Shown here: one piece after another, positions 35,801-43,793 of the stretch
Numbering within the stretch: position 1 is the first letter of the stretch
Layout of the letters: each line of letters begins with the position of its first letter
Assembly (NCBI RefSeq): GCF_020618775.1
Contig: NZ_JAESVB010000001.1
Span: 124,001 to 188,000, forward strand
Source: Acidisoma silvae
GTDB lineage: Bacteria; Pseudomonadota; Alphaproteobacteria; Acetobacterales; Acetobacteraceae
Reading direction: 5' to 3'
Length of the DNA stretch: 64,000 bases
Notes under the pieces: model-generated
What the model saw: only the letters and a program-made list of their open reading frames with translations
Told to the model about the DNA's origin: nothing
Databases searched by the model: none
Position numbers and translations under genes: made by a program

Positions 35801-36935
35801 GAACCGGCTCATCCGGCTGGTCCAGCCGAGCATTGGCCGTCACGGCAATCGGCGTGTCGCCAAGCAGGCTTGCCGGCAGGCCCGGCACGACAAGGCCGGC
35901 CAGGCTCGCCTTCAGCGCGACCGCGCCGAGATTGCCCTGCACATCGGCATCGAGCGATTTCAGCGCGATGCCCTGCGCGGTCAGTCCGGTCAGGCTGGCA
36001 TGGCCGGTCGCATTCGGCTTCGCAAAGGGGCCGCTGGTCTTCAGCGCGACATCGACGCCTTGCCAATGCAGACCGGGCGCCGGGGTCATGGCCGGGGCAT
36101 GAGCCGTGATGGCGAGGTTGGCGGCCTCGCCCGGGATATTGACGGTGCCGTTGATCGCGGCGGTCAGGTCGCCCGCCGACAGGGTCAGGGTGAGCGGCGC
36201 CGCGTTCTGCGGCCCGTCCAGCTTGGCGGCCAGATGCAGCGCGCCCAGATCCGGCAGGCCAGCAACGCGGGAGATCATGCCGTGGGCGGGCTCGTCCAGC
36301 GCCAGGGTGGCGGTCAACGCCTGCCCATTGAGCGCCAGATCCGCGCCGTAGCGGCCCTGGCCGTCCAGATCGGCGATGGCCAGATGAGCGCTCCCGGCAT
36401 TTTCGCCCGTCACCTGGGCATGGCCGGTGATGCTGACATCGATGGCCGTCTTGCCCGTGAAGGCCTGGGCGATGCTGACCTTCGGGATGCTGAGATCGTT
36501 CAGATAGACCTTGATCGGCAGCGGCGGGATGGAGGCCGAAATCGGTCCGCTGGACGGCGCGGGCTTGGCGGGGGGCGTGGTTTTTTCCGGCCGTATCAGG
36601 GCGATAGCATCGGCATGCAGCATGTCGATGACGAGTGCGCGGTGCAGCAGCGGCATCAGTTGCAATTGCAGATGCAGCCCGGTCAGCGTCGCCCAGGTGC
36701 CGTCCGCGTCCAGCAGCTCCACCTTCGCGATATGCAGGTTCGTCGGCACGGTGCCGGACAGGCCGGTGATGCGGGCGGTTCCTGCTGCTTCCTTATTGGC
36801 GAAATTCTCGACGAAGCGCTGGCCCGCGCCGGTCTGTAGCGCACCGATAACCCCGCCTATGATGATCAGAACCAGCAGCAGCAGAATGCCGATGGCGATG
36901 CCGAGCCATTTCGCGATCTTGCCGAGCAGTCTCAT
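32853..36935 (-). CDS. tamB: Translocation and assembly module subunit TamB
   Basis: 1360-residue AsmA-like envelope protein. An N-terminal membrane anchor (KIAKWLGIAIGILLLLVLII) is followed by a very long beta-rich periplasmic region and the DUF490 C-terminal domain (about 1000-1360) ending in GVGVTYQFNY, as expected for a protein docking to TamA. TamB spans the periplasm and is implicated in lipid transport and outer-membrane protein assembly. The start ATG (36933-36935) is 20 bases downstream of a family 2 hairpin repeat that separates it from tamA. Confidence 0.93.
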   Translation of the reverse strand: MRLLGKIAKWLGIAIGILLLLVLIIIGGVIGALQTGAGQRFVENFANKEAAGTARITGLSGTVPTNLHIAKVELLDADGTWATLTGLHLQLQLMPLLHRALVIDMLHADAIALIRPEKTTPPAKPAPSSGPISASIPPLPIKVYLNDLSIPKVSIAQAFTGKTAIDVSITGHAQVTGENAGSAHLAIADLDGQGRYGADLALNGQALTATLALDEPAHGMISRVAGLPDLGALHLAAKLDGPQNAAPLTLTLSAGDLTAAINGTVNIPGEAANLAITAHAPAMTPAPGLHWQGVDVALKTSGPFAKPNATGHASLTGLTAQGIALKSLDADVQGNLGAVALKASLAGLVVPGLPASLLGDTPIAVTANARLDQPDEPVHVTIDHPIAHLALAGTLKPAMSADVTLDLPDLTPLAALGQQDIAGSAHITAHATRDAAGTDTQATLAADIALTRAMPQAMALTGGKVHLALTAGMAGQTVTLSNLTLHGDHIDLGAKGSLEQASQTLALDWTLALSRLADIAPQVTGSVAMTGHAAGTFKNLALQSEVKGTVGTTQGGKAVEQLSGPIDLKVDATGLPNAPQANITLTGKPAGSPADIAIRAARSAGGAMTATIDRLTWKSLSGQGAVALAAGATLPTGNIAIDLKRLADFRFLIAAPLSGSLALKLDAPPQQAAHLVLQGRSLAFGTNRVAAVDLTGDVRNPTAAPDIDARVKLSGIDAASIRGNATVTAKGPLSALALTLDATLPDLQGAPASAQTRATLDLPHQRVALAALTAAWHGETLRLLAPAHVDFGSKMDVDRLRIALGTATVDAAGSISPRLNLHVALANVTPALIKPFAPTLQVAGRIDADARLSGTMAAPSGTVTLKGTGLRETVGPAASLPPATIDAKANLSGKSARVQVQLAAGSASHVTLSGTAPLSMTGALDMALNGQLDLALINPIMEASGQQVAGKLNLALRASGSAKVPQIAGSVALAGGRFQDYAQGLTLSAITAHIRAEGQQLVIDSFTAQAGSGKIAIGGTVGALAPTIPINLTVTADNADPVQSDLLTAHFDTQIHVSGAVTSGMTAAGTIRIRRADINIPSNLPPSVAVLHVIRPGDKPTPPAGPGLPINLDLTLIAPRAVFIRGDGLEAELGGKLHLGGSLAALKPSGHFDMIRGQFSLLTTTLNFATGQVGFDGGDITDPSINFQAVTDSGNYTCTLAVTGYASAPKISLSSSPSLPQDEILSQILFKTSTTSLSPFQLAEIASALASLAGVNTGGTAGILGSVRKGLGLDTLSIGSGMGNPTGATTTTQTKTESAPTLQAGRYVAPGVYVGAAQGTSGGANSTAAQVQIDIAKGLKLQTQVGGDSNGVGVTYQFNY

Positions 36936-36955
36936 GCGCCGGCCTTCCAGTCTGC

Positions 36956-37035
36956 GTCATGCGCGGCTTCAGGCCGCGCATCTACCCGTAGGGCCGCGGC
37001 GTGGGGTAGATCCGCGCAACAGGTGCGCGGACGAT
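36956..37035. repeat. 80-bp double-hairpin repeat, family 2, copy 1
   Basis: GTCATGCGCGGCTTCAGGCC... opens the first hairpin (TGCGCGGCTTCAGGCCGCGCA); a GGGTAGATCCGCGCAACAGG... segment makes the second (CCGCGCAACAGGTGCGCGG). It aligns without gaps to 62311-62390. It sits between tamA and tamB, just upstream of the tamB start. Confidence 0.75.
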
Positions 37036-37065
37036 ACGGAAGCGGTTGTTCTGACGGGGCGCGCA

Positions 37066-38928
37066 TCAGAAGGCCTGCCCGATGCCGATATAGATCTGGA
37101 AATTACCGCTGTTTTCCTCATGCACCACAGGCACCGCGAAATCGACGCGGATCGGTCCGATCGGCGTGTAGTAGCGGAGCCCGATGCCGGCGCCGACCTT
37201 GATGCCGCCCTGGAAGGGCGCGGATGTCGCACCGACCTGCCCGGCATCGACGAACAGCGCGGTGCCGAAGCTTTTGCCGAAGCGCTGGCGGTATTCGATG
37301 GTGCCGGCATCGATGGAGGTGCCGCCGATCGGATTGCCGTCGGCGAATTGCGGCCCGACCGACTGATAGGAATAGCCGCGAATGGTGCTGCTGCCGCCGG
37401 CATAGAAGCGCTGGTCGGGCGGCAATTGGAAGGTGGAGGCGCCCTGCACCGTGCCCACCAACCCGCGCAGCGCGATGACGCTGCGGCCATTGCCGGTCAG
37501 ATCCAGATAGGTCGAACCAGAAAGCTGCAGGATGGTGAAGAAGGCGGACGGCGAGAGCAGCGATTCGCTCGGCGTCACGCTGGCGGTGGCGCGAATGCCC
37601 TTGGTCGGATCGAACAGCGAATTGGTGCTGTCGTATTTCAGCGTCACCGGCAGCTGGACGAGCAGGTAATGGTTGTCCGACCCTTCCTGATCGACTTCTT
37701 CCGTGGTGCCGGACAGGCCAGCCGACAGGCTCCAATGCTTGTCGAGCTGACGGGTCAAGGTGGTGCCCAGCGTCTCGCCCGTCTGCTTGTAGGCGGTGTA
37801 ATCCTGCTTGAAGGCACTGACATTGAAGCTCAGTTGCTGGTCGCGCCGGAAGAAAGCGGGCAGCGTATAGGTCGCGCCCACATTATAGCCGAGCCCATCG
37901 GTGCTTGACCCGCCAAGGCCCGTCGCCTGCGCGCTCAGCAACAGCGTCTCGCCATTGCCGAACAGGTTGTGATGCGTCCAGCTGGCACCCAGCACGCCAC
38001 CGGTATCGGTCGCATAGCCGGCCGTGAAGCTGACGGTGCGTGGCGGGCCTTCGCGCATGACGAAGGTGACGGGCAAACGCCCGTCCGGCCCGACCGCCGT
38101 CGCCGGCACGGCCTGGACGGAGGAGAAGACGCCGAGGCCGGCGAGGTTCTGCCGCGCGGTCTCGATGGCGCCGGCATTATAGCGCTGGCCGTCCTTGATC
38201 GTCAGTTCGCGCCGCACGAAGCCCGGATGAACGTTTTTCAGCCCGGCCAGATTGATCGGCCCGATATCGACGCGCGGCCCGGTGGTGACCGTATAGGTGA
38301 CGTCGATTGTATGGTCGCCAGGATTCTCAAAGGCGGTGGGCGTGCTGACGTTGGCGAAGGCATAGCCTTCGTTTTGCAATTCGCTTTGCAGGTCGGCGCC
38401 CGCCGCGATGACTTTGGCGGCTTCCGCCGTATCGCCGCTTTTAAGATGGAAGGCGCTCATCGCCGGCGCCGGCACATCGCCCTTCACCGCGACCTTGCCC
38501 AAATGGAACAGCGGCCCGCGCGTCAGCGTGACGACGATCGGGATCGGCGTGGCGGCGCTGTAATCGGTAATGGTCTGGGGCAAGTTGGGATCGTCGAGGG
38601 ACTTGCCGTCGATGGTGATGGTGACGGCGCCGTCGTAATAGCCGGCGCTGTTCAGCACGGTCTGTAGCCGCGTCACATCGCCGCGCGCACGCAGAACCAG
38701 CGCGAAGGGGCCGGCCGGCGCCTTGGTGCGGAGCGCTGCAAGATTGGAGGTCTGGGACACAAGCGTGTCGATCGCCTTGTCGCCGGACGGCGTGAAGGTG
38801 ACGGCATAAGGCTGCGGGTCAGCGGCCCGTGTCGGCGACGCGAGGGACAGGCCGAAAACGACGGAGGCCAACCATACGGCCGGCGGCACTTTCGGCAGCC
38901 GGCGGATTCGCAGGTGAAAAACCAGACT
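37066..38928 (-). CDS. tamA: Translocation and assembly module subunit TamA (BamA/Omp85 family)
   Basis: Outer-membrane protein with a signal peptide, three POTRA-like periplasmic repeats (about 40-280) and a 16-strand Omp85 barrel; the lid-loop motif RFYAGGSSTIRGY and the terminal beta-signal IYIGIGQAF are present. It partners with TamB downstream. I place the start at TTG 38928, which has GCGAGG upstream and gives a normal signal peptide (MSLVFHLRIRRLPKVPPAVW...); the ATG at 39000 has no ribosome-binding site and adds 24 arginine-rich residues. Confidence 0.9.
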   Translation of the reverse strand, partial: SLVFHLRIRRLPKVPPAVWLASVVFGLSLASPTRAADPQPYAVTFTPSGDKAIDTLVSQTSNLAALRTKAPAGPFALVLRARGDVTRLQTVLNSAGYYDGAVTITIDGKSLDDPNLPQTITDYSAATPIPIVVTLTRGPLFHLGKVAVKGDVPAPAMSAFHLKSGDTAEAAKVIAAGADLQSELQNEGYAFANVSTPTAFENPGDHTIDVTYTVTTGPRVDIGPINLAGLKNVHPGFVRRELTIKDGQRYNAGAIETARQNLAGLGVFSSVQAVPATAVGPDGRLPVTFVMREGPPRTVSFTAGYATDTGGVLGASWTHHNLFGNGETLLLSAQATGLGGSSTDGLGYNVGATYTLPAFFRRDQQLSFNVSAFKQDYTAYKQTGETLGTTLTRQLDKHWSLSAGLSGTTEEVDQEGSDNHYLLVQLPVTLKYDSTNSLFDPTKGIRATASVTPSESLLSPSAFFTILQLSGSTYLDLTGNGRSVIALRGLVGTVQGASTFQLPPDQRFYAGGSSTIRGYSYQSVGPQFADGNPIGGTSIDAGTIEYRQRFGKSFGTALFVDAGQVGATSAPFQGGIKVGAGIGLRYYTPIGPIRVDFAVPVVHEENSGNFQIYIGIGQAF

Positions 38929-39070
38929 CAAACCCTCCCTCGCCGATCTCTTCCTTAGACGCGTCCGGCGGCGATGGTCGATGCCTATCCAGCCTTTCAT
39001 GAGGTGGAAGCGAAACGGAACGGGTCAAGGTCGCGTGAGGCGGGAAGGGTGGTTTGGCCGGTTTCACATG

Positions 39071-39098
39071 AAAAAGGGCCGGCTGCCCGGCCCTTTTC
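39071..39098 (-). terminator. Rho-independent terminator after hsp20
   Basis: AAAAAGGGCCGG pairs with CCGGCCCTTTT around a four-base loop; on the minus strand the T-run faces away from the hsp20 stop at 39124. Confidence 0.85.
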
Positions 39099-39123
39099 CC
39101 ATCATTGACGCTTGAGAGCGGAG

Positions 39124-39606
39124 TTACGCGGCCTGGGCCGGCGCTTCGCTCGCAGGCAGCTCAGCCGAAATGACCTTCTGTGCGGCATTGACGGTCGCAA
39201 TGCCGATGCGGCGCGGTTTCAGCGCCTCCGGCACCACGCGCTTTAGGGCGATATGCAGAAGGCCGTTATCGAGGCTGGCGCCTTCGACCACGATATGGTC
39301 GGCCAGCGCGAAGCGGCGCTCGAAAGACCGTCCGGCGATGCCGCGATAGAGCGTCGCGACTTTTTCGCCCTGCGGCTGCTGCACGCGGCCGGAGACGAGA
39401 AGGGTATTGTCCCGCACGGTAACGTCGAGATCATCCGGCGCGAAACCGGCGACGGCGACGGTGACGCGATAGGCGTCTTCGCCGGTTTTCTCGATATTAT
39501 AAGGCGGGAAGGTTGTGGGGGATGTGTCCTGCAATCCTTCGACCATCTGGGCCAGACGGTCAAAGCCGATCGCGGTACGGAATAAGGGCGTGAAGTCACG
39601 AGTCAT
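39124..39606 (-). CDS. Hsp20/IbpA-type small heat-shock protein
   Basis: 160-residue alpha-crystallin-domain chaperone that holds unfolding proteins. The crystallin domain spans about 40-135 (YNIEKTGEDAYRVTVAVAGF ... FERRFALADHI), with the IxI-like tail RRIGIATV. The frame extends to 39636, but ATG 39606 follows AGGAGG by eight bases. The upstream region carries a ROSE-type hairpin over that AGGAGG and a heat-shock sigma promoter, so expression should rise with temperature at both transcription and translation. Confidence 0.93.
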   Translation of the reverse strand: MTRDFTPLFRTAIGFDRLAQMVEGLQDTSPTTFPPYNIEKTGEDAYRVTVAVAGFAPDDLDVTVRDNTLLVSGRVQQPQGEKVATLYRGIAGRSFERRFALADHIVVEGASLDNGLLHIALKRVVPEALKPRRIGIATVNAAQKVISAELPASEAPAQAA

Positions 39607-39700
39607 TTGGAAAACCTCCTGATAAAGCAAGGTCATATGTCAGGACCGCCAAAGGGCCGGCCCAATCACTCTCAGTCATCAAGGCCCCATTGGGCACCCC
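39607..39700 (-). promoter_or_regulatory. ROSE-type RNA thermometer in the hsp20 5' UTR
   Basis: The last hairpin of the leader pairs CCUUGCU with AGGAGG (positions 39632-39615) around a UUAUC loop. Pairing is C-G, C-G, U-A, U-G, bulged G, C-G, U-A: the bulged-G anti-Shine-Dalgarno helix that defines ROSE elements. Upstream helices GCCCAAT/ATTGGGC and GGTC/GACC are also visible. Leader length of ~94 bases suits the class. Confidence 0.8.
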
Positions 39701-39707
39701 GATAGAC

Positions 39708-39738
39708 CAGAAATAGAAAGAGCCGCTTCTCGTTCAAG
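39708..39738 (-). promoter_or_regulatory. Heat-shock (RpoH) promoter of hsp20
   Basis: On the minus strand, CTTG (39738-39735), a 17-base spacer and TCTATTTCTG (39717-39708) fit the alphaproteobacterial sigma-32 consensus CTTG-N17-CYTATNTNNG at nearly every fixed position. The promoter lies inside the rpmE terminator stem-loop. Transcription would start near 39700 and give the ROSE leader. Confidence 0.65.
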
Positions 39739-39748
39739 AAGCGGCTCT
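39719..39748 (-). terminator. rpmE terminator overlapping the hsp20 promoter
   Basis: AGAGCCGCTTCT and AGAAGCGGCTCT (39719-39730, 39737-39748) form a perfect 12-bp stem; on the minus strand TTTCTATTTC follows. It ends rpmE and also carries the hsp20 heat-shock promoter. Confidence 0.8.
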
Positions 39749-39781
39749 CAAAAAATCGTCAGGCGGTCGAAAGACGCGCGA

Positions 39782-40009
39782 TCAGCCCTTGCGGACGCCG
39801 ATGCTGGCGAACTTCTTGTTGAACTTCGCGATCTGGCCGCCGGTGTCGATAATGCGCTGCTGGCCGGTCCAGGCCGGATGCGACTTCGGGTCGATATCCA
39901 GGCGCAGCGTGTCGCCAGCGGATCCCATGCAGGAACGGGTCTTATACTCCGTCCCATCGGTCATGATGATGTTGATCTCGTGGTAGTCGGGATGAATGTT
40001 TGGCTTCAT
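39782..40009 (-). CDS. rpmE: 50S ribosomal protein L31
   Basis: 75-residue L31 with the family start [20 protein letters not shown] and the C-terminal [10 protein letters not shown]. The CxxC-type zinc cysteines of the zinc-binding form are absent (a single Cys in RSCMGSAG), so this is a zinc-independent-type sequence. A promoter (TTGCCA-17-TATAGG) lies about 54 bases upstream. Followed by a strong terminator and hsp20. Confidence 0.95.
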   Translation of the reverse strand: MKPNIHPDYHEINIIMTDGTEYKTRSCMGSAGDTLRLDIDPKSHPAWTGQQRIIDTGGQIAKFNKKFASIGVRKG

Positions 40010-40062
40010 GGGTTCCGTTCCAGTCGGCGCCGCCGATACGACCGGAAGCGCGGAAGCCGCCG

Positions 40063-40091
40063 CCTATAAAGGGACCGGTCGCTTATGGCAA
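40063..40091 (-). promoter_or_regulatory. rpmE promoter
   Basis: On the minus strand TTGCCA (40091-40086) and TATAGG (40068-40063) are separated by exactly 17 bases, about 54 bases upstream of the rpmE start. Good sigma-70 match. Confidence 0.65.
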
Positions 40092-40145
40092 CTGCGGGGT
40101 TGCCGAAGCCGCGATCACGCGCATCTGCCCCGCGCCTAAAGAAAT

Positions 40146-40173
40146 GGCGGAGGGGCATCTCGGCCCCTCCGCC
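40146..40173 (-). terminator. Rho-independent terminator after the Spy-like gene
   Basis: GGCGGAGGGGC (40146-40156) pairs perfectly with GCCCCTCCGCC (40163-40173); on the minus strand ATTTCTTTA follows. Lies just beyond the 40184 stop. Confidence 0.75.
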
Positions 40174-40183
40174 GCGCCGTTCC

Positions 40184-40783
40184 TTATTGCGCGGCCTTGG
40201 CCTTGGCGGGGCCCTTATGGCGCGGGCCGCCCGGCAGGTCGGACAGGAAGACGCCGTCGGCGACCTTCTTCTGGTCCGCCGGCATCGCGGCATAAAGCGT
40301 ATTGAAGGCGTCGGAGCTCTTCTTCAGCCCGTCCAGGCGCAGCTGTTCCACCTGAATGAAGGAGCTGAGGTCTTGCGTCGCGTCCATGGTGGGCAGTTGC
40401 TGGCGCCGCGCGCGATAGGCCTGTCCCAGCTGGGCGGCGTTATCGCGAATCGTATCGGCGAAGGCCGTCCACTGCGGTTCCTCGTCGGGCGTGATCTTCA
40501 GGTCTTTATGAAGCGCCGTCAGATAGGTGTTCAAAGCCTGACTGCCGTGGCGATGAGCGGGGCTGGCCTTGTCGGTCGCGGCGGGCGTGGCTGACGGAGC
40601 AGGCACTTCGGCCGGCGTCGTCGGGCTGGTCGGTGCGGGCGCTGCCGCGCTGCCCGGTGACAGCGTTGCCGGCTGGCTGGTGCTCTGCGCGTGGGCGGTG
40701 CTGATGACCGGGCCAAGGCCGCAGGCGGCGGCGAGCCCAAGGGCCAGTGCCAGACGCGGCGCGGTGGGGGCTGTGAACTTCAT
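40184..40783 (-). CDS. Periplasmic Spy/CpxP-like (LTXXQ) protein
   Basis: 199 residues: a signal peptide (LALALGLAAACGLGPVISTA), a Pro/Ala/Thr-rich linker (about 35-75) and a helical domain with the LTxxQ-type repeats ITPDEEPQWTAFADTIRDN and FLSDLPGG-ending helix. The two ITPDEEPQW and TxxxQ-style segments mark the Spy/CpxP family of periplasmic chaperones or stress adaptors. It lies between rpmE and the flavin reductase gene, each transcribed separately. Confidence 0.75.
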   Translation of the reverse strand: MKFTAPTAPRLALALGLAAACGLGPVISTAHAQSTSQPATLSPGSAAAPAPTSPTTPAEVPAPSATPAATDKASPAHRHGSQALNTYLTALHKDLKITPDEEPQWTAFADTIRDNAAQLGQAYRARRQQLPTMDATQDLSSFIQVEQLRLDGLKKSSDAFNTLYAAMPADQKKVADGVFLSDLPGGPRHKGPAKAKAAQ

Positions 40784-40887
40784 CGGCTTTCATCCTCTAG
40801 CTTCAAGCGCGATCCGGTGCGGGATCGTCTTTTTATTTCATAAAAGAAACGAAAAGTCACCACGTGAGCTTCGTTTCCGGCCGCCTG

Positions 40888-41979
40888 CTATTCGTGGACC
40901 GTCGCCCGGCCGTAAGGACCGGGCAGTTCGACCTCCACCCCCAAACGCCGCGCCGCGCGCAGGGGCCAGGCAGGGTCGGCCAGCACCGCACGGGCGAGCA
41001 GCACGATATCGGCCCGCCCGTTGGCGATGATTTCAGCGGCATGGGTGGGCTGTTCGATCAGCCCCACCGCGCCGGTCGCAATCCCCGCGTCCCGCCGCAG
41101 GCTTTCCGCGAAGGGCACCTGATAGCCGGGATGGAGCGAGGGAATTTTTTGCTCGGGCGCGATGCCGCCGGCCGAGCAGTCGATCAGGTCGACATCGCCG
41201 CGCGCCGCGATCATCCGGGCGATGGTCAGGATATCGCCGTCCGGCGTCAGCCCGCCGGCGATGAAGTCTGAGCAGGACAGTCGCACAAACAACGGCAGTT
41301 CGGCGGGCCAGACCGCGCGCACGGCGTCCAGCACCTCCATCAGCATCCGCGCCCGGCCGTTCACATCGCCGCCATAGGCGTCGGTCCGCGTATTGCTGAT
41401 GGGCGACAGGAAGGAATGCAGCAGATAGCCGTGGGCTGCGTGGATTTCGGCGATCTTGAAGCCCGCCGCCAGTGCGCGGCGTGCGGTGGCGGCGAATTGT
41501 GCGACGACGGTGCCGATCTCGGCCGGCGTCAGGGCGTGCGGCTCGCGGTCCTTGGTCTGGGAAAATCCTTGGGCGGTCGGGGCCTGGGTCTGCCAGCCGC
41601 CTTCGGCCACCGGTATAAAACTGTCGCTCTCCCACGGGCGGGTGCAGCTTGCTTTGCGGCCGGCATGGGCGATCTGGATGCCGGGTATGGCGCCGCCCAG
41701 GGCGATCAGCGCGGCGAGGCGCGCGAAAGCCGCCTGCTGCGCATCATTATAGAGACCGAGATCGTTCGGCGTGATGCGGCCGAGGGGCGAAACCGCGCTC
41801 GCCTCGGTAAAGACGATGCCGGCGCCGCCCATGGCACGGGCACCCAGATGCTGGACGTGCCAATCGTTCGGCAGGCCGTCGATGGCCGAATACTGGCACA
41901 TGGGCGAGACCGCGATGCGGTTGCGCGCGGTAACGCTGCGAAAGCTGATCGGCTGGAACAAAAGCGGCACGCGCGCCAT
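40888..41979 (-). CDS. NADH:flavin oxidoreductase, Old Yellow Enzyme family (YqjM-like)
   Basis: 363-residue FMN-dependent ene-reductase. YqjM-type active site: C28 and Y30 in VSPMCQYSA, the His pair in EIHAAHGYLLHSFLSP, and the FMN-phosphate loop in LARAVLADPAW. The frame is open to 42132, but ATG 41979 follows GAGGACG and gives the family start. It should reduce activated C=C bonds or detoxify electrophiles. Divergent from pdxY. Confidence 0.9.
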   Translation of the reverse strand: MARVPLLFQPISFRSVTARNRIAVSPMCQYSAIDGLPNDWHVQHLGARAMGGAGIVFTEASAVSPLGRITPNDLGLYNDAQQAAFARLAALIALGGAIPGIQIAHAGRKASCTRPWESDSFIPVAEGGWQTQAPTAQGFSQTKDREPHALTPAEIGTVVAQFAATARRALAAGFKIAEIHAAHGYLLHSFLSPISNTRTDAYGGDVNGRARMLMEVLDAVRAVWPAELPLFVRLSCSDFIAGGLTPDGDILTIARMIAARGDVDLIDCSAGGIAPEQKIPSLHPGYQVPFAESLRRDAGIATGAVGLIEQPTHAAEIIANGRADIVLLARAVLADPAWPLRAARRLGVEVELPGPYGRATVHE

Positions 41980-42155
41980 GAAAACGTCCTCAGCTGGAAG
42001 GGGTGATAATGCGGCGACGGGCGGCATATGGGTGGCAGGTGCAATTCTGCCACCGCATCGCACCACAAGGCTGAACCCGACATGAGGCGGCTTCATGGCG
42101 CGTATGGCGCAGGACCCTTTCAAGCGGCGCAAAAACTCGTGTTAGTCAGAATGTC

Positions 42156-43004
42156 ATGAACATCCTCTCGATTCAGTCCTGGGTCTCCTACGGGCATGTC
42201 GGCAATGCCGCCGCCGTTTTTCCCATGCAGCGGCTGGGGGCGGAGGTCTGGGCCGTCAACACGGTGCAGTTCTCCAACCACACCGGTTACGGCAGCTGGC
42301 GTGGCAGCGTGCTGCCGGCGGATCTGATCCGTGAGGTTGTGACCGGCATCGAGGAGCGTGGCGTGTTGCCCCGTTGCGACGCGCTGCTGTCCGGCTATCT
42401 GGGTGACCCGGCGGTCGCGGAAGCGGTGCTGCATGCCCATGACCGCCTTCGGGCTGCCAATCCGCGCGCCGTCTATTGTGCCGACCCGGTCATCGGCGAT
42501 GACGATACCGGCGTCTATGTCCGTCCGGGCATCGCGGAGCTGATGCGGGACAGGATCGTCCCGGCGGCAGACATCCTGACCCCCAATCTGTTCGAACTGC
42601 GCCAGCTCACCGGCCTGCCCTGCGACACCCTGGCGGGTGTGAAGGACGCGGTCGCCAGATTGCAGGCGCGCGGCCCGCGCCGCGTGCTGGTGACAAGCCT
42701 GCGCACGCCGGAAACCCCGGACGATCATCTTGATATGCTGGCGGCCGAGGGCGGTGAGTTTGTCCGCCTGCGCGCGCCGCTGCTGCCTATCGCGGTCAAT
42801 GGCGCCGGTGACGCCATCGCCGCCTTGTTCCTGGTCCATACGCTGCAAGGAAAATCGGCGGCGGACGCGCTGAGCGCGGCCGGCTCGGCCATTTTCGGCA
42901 TCCTGCGCCGCACGGTCGAGCTGGGACAGCGGGAGATCGCGCTGATCGCCGCGCAGGACGAGCTTGTCGCGCCGACAGTCGTTTTACGGCCGGTTTCTGT
43001 CTGA
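42156..43004 (+). CDS. pdxY: Pyridoxal kinase
   Basis: 282-residue PfkB-fold vitamin B6 kinase, starting NILSIQSWVSYGHVGN. The catalytic GxGD is NGAGDAIAALF near residue 212; the substrate residues in QFSNHTGYGSWRG and CADPVIGDDDTGVYV match PdxY/PdxK. Divergent from the OYE gene; ridA follows 90 bases later in the same orientation, which makes sense because RidA removes reactive enamines made by PLP enzymes, though no shared promoter is shown. Confidence 0.93.
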   Translation: MNILSIQSWVSYGHVGNAAAVFPMQRLGAEVWAVNTVQFSNHTGYGSWRGSVLPADLIREVVTGIEERGVLPRCDALLSGYLGDPAVAEAVLHAHDRLRAANPRAVYCADPVIGDDDTGVYVRPGIAELMRDRIVPAADILTPNLFELRQLTGLPCDTLAGVKDAVARLQARGPRRVLVTSLRTPETPDDHLDMLAAEGGEFVRLRAPLLPIAVNGAGDAIAALFLVHTLQGKSAADALSAAGSAIFGILRRTVELGQREIALIAAQDELVAPTVVLRPVSV

Positions 43005-43093
43005 GCGCACGTCGCAAGACAGCGGGAAGGGCGCTATAGGTCGGGCGGGCACGCAACCGCCGCGCGCTTCGTTCTCACCTCCGAGGATTTCTC

Positions 43094-43444
43094 ATGAGCA
43101 AGATTCTCCGCACCAATGCCGGCCCGATCCTGTCGGCCGCCGTCGAATATCATGGCTTCGTCTATCTCCAGGGCTGCACCGCCCAGGACCTGGACAAGGA
43201 CGTGACCGGCCAGACCGAGGAAGTGCTGGCACAGATCGACGAGCTGCTGGAATTGCATGGCACCGACAAGACCCGCCTGCTGACCGCCCAGATCTGGCTG
43301 AAGCACATCGGCGACCGCCCTGCGATGAATGCGCTGTGGCAGGCCTGGCTGCCGGAAGGCCTGGCCCCGGCGCGCGCTTGCGTCGAAGCCAATATGGCCG
43401 ACGACAAGCACCTCGTCGAAATCATGGTTACGGCCTGTAAGTAA
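43094..43444 (+). CDS. RidA/YjgF-family enamine/imine deaminase-like protein
   Basis: 116 residues with the family order: ILSAAVEYHGFVYLQGC, ITAQIWLKHIGDRPAMNALW-like central helix and APARACVEANMA. The conserved Arg that binds the substrate carboxylate lies in the APARACV segment. Trimeric, cytosolic. ATG 43094 follows a purine-rich site. The pdxY gene just upstream suggests a B6-linked context. Confidence 0.88.
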   Translation: MSKILRTNAGPILSAAVEYHGFVYLQGCTAQDLDKDVTGQTEEVLAQIDELLELHGTDKTRLLTAQIWLKHIGDRPAMNALWQAWLPEGLAPARACVEANMADDKHLVEIMVTACK

Positions 43445-43793
43445 CTATCGTCGCGACCCGGAGCCGCCCGTCACGGGCCTGGCTCCGGCCCTGCCGCGCG
43501 GGTGCTGACCAGGCCTCGCCTGGCATCGGGCGGATTTCCGCCAGTTTTTCCCATTCGTATCGTTTTGCTGCACTGCACTCGAATCTAAGAGTTGCAGAAG
43601 CCACCGGGCTGCCCGAACCATGTCGCAGCCTACGGAAAGGCAATTTTTAGGACTTTGATCCTAAAACACCTCACGCTCTGTAGCGAAATTCGACTAAAAC
43701 GCGTCTTGACATGCATTTTTGTCGATCTGCGGTTGTCAGGGAAACACGGCTCCGTTACCCCGGTCTCACGAACTGCTGAAGACACTTAAACGG
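43445..43793. other. 349-base gene-free gap with a symmetric hairpin
   Basis: No gene seen. A perfect 8-bp dyad TTTTAGGA-CTTTGA-TCCTAAAA lies near 43648-43669, flanked by A/T runs; it could end the ridA transcript or fold in the leader of the CHAP gene. A TTGACA occurs near 43706 but no matching -10 is seen at 16-18 bases. The length is unusual here and may hold a structured leader or small RNA. Confidence 0.45.

Noticed and set aside
36956-37035. Repeat family 2 copy as a tamA/tamB terminator
   Set aside because: Hairpins are not followed by T-runs and the same 80-bp unit recurs at 62311 in a queuosine operon, so it is a dispersed element.
43648-43669. Symmetric TTTTAGGA hairpin as a definite terminator of ridA
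   Set aside because: Followed by AAAACACC instead of T-rich sequence on the plus strand; left as an undefined structure.
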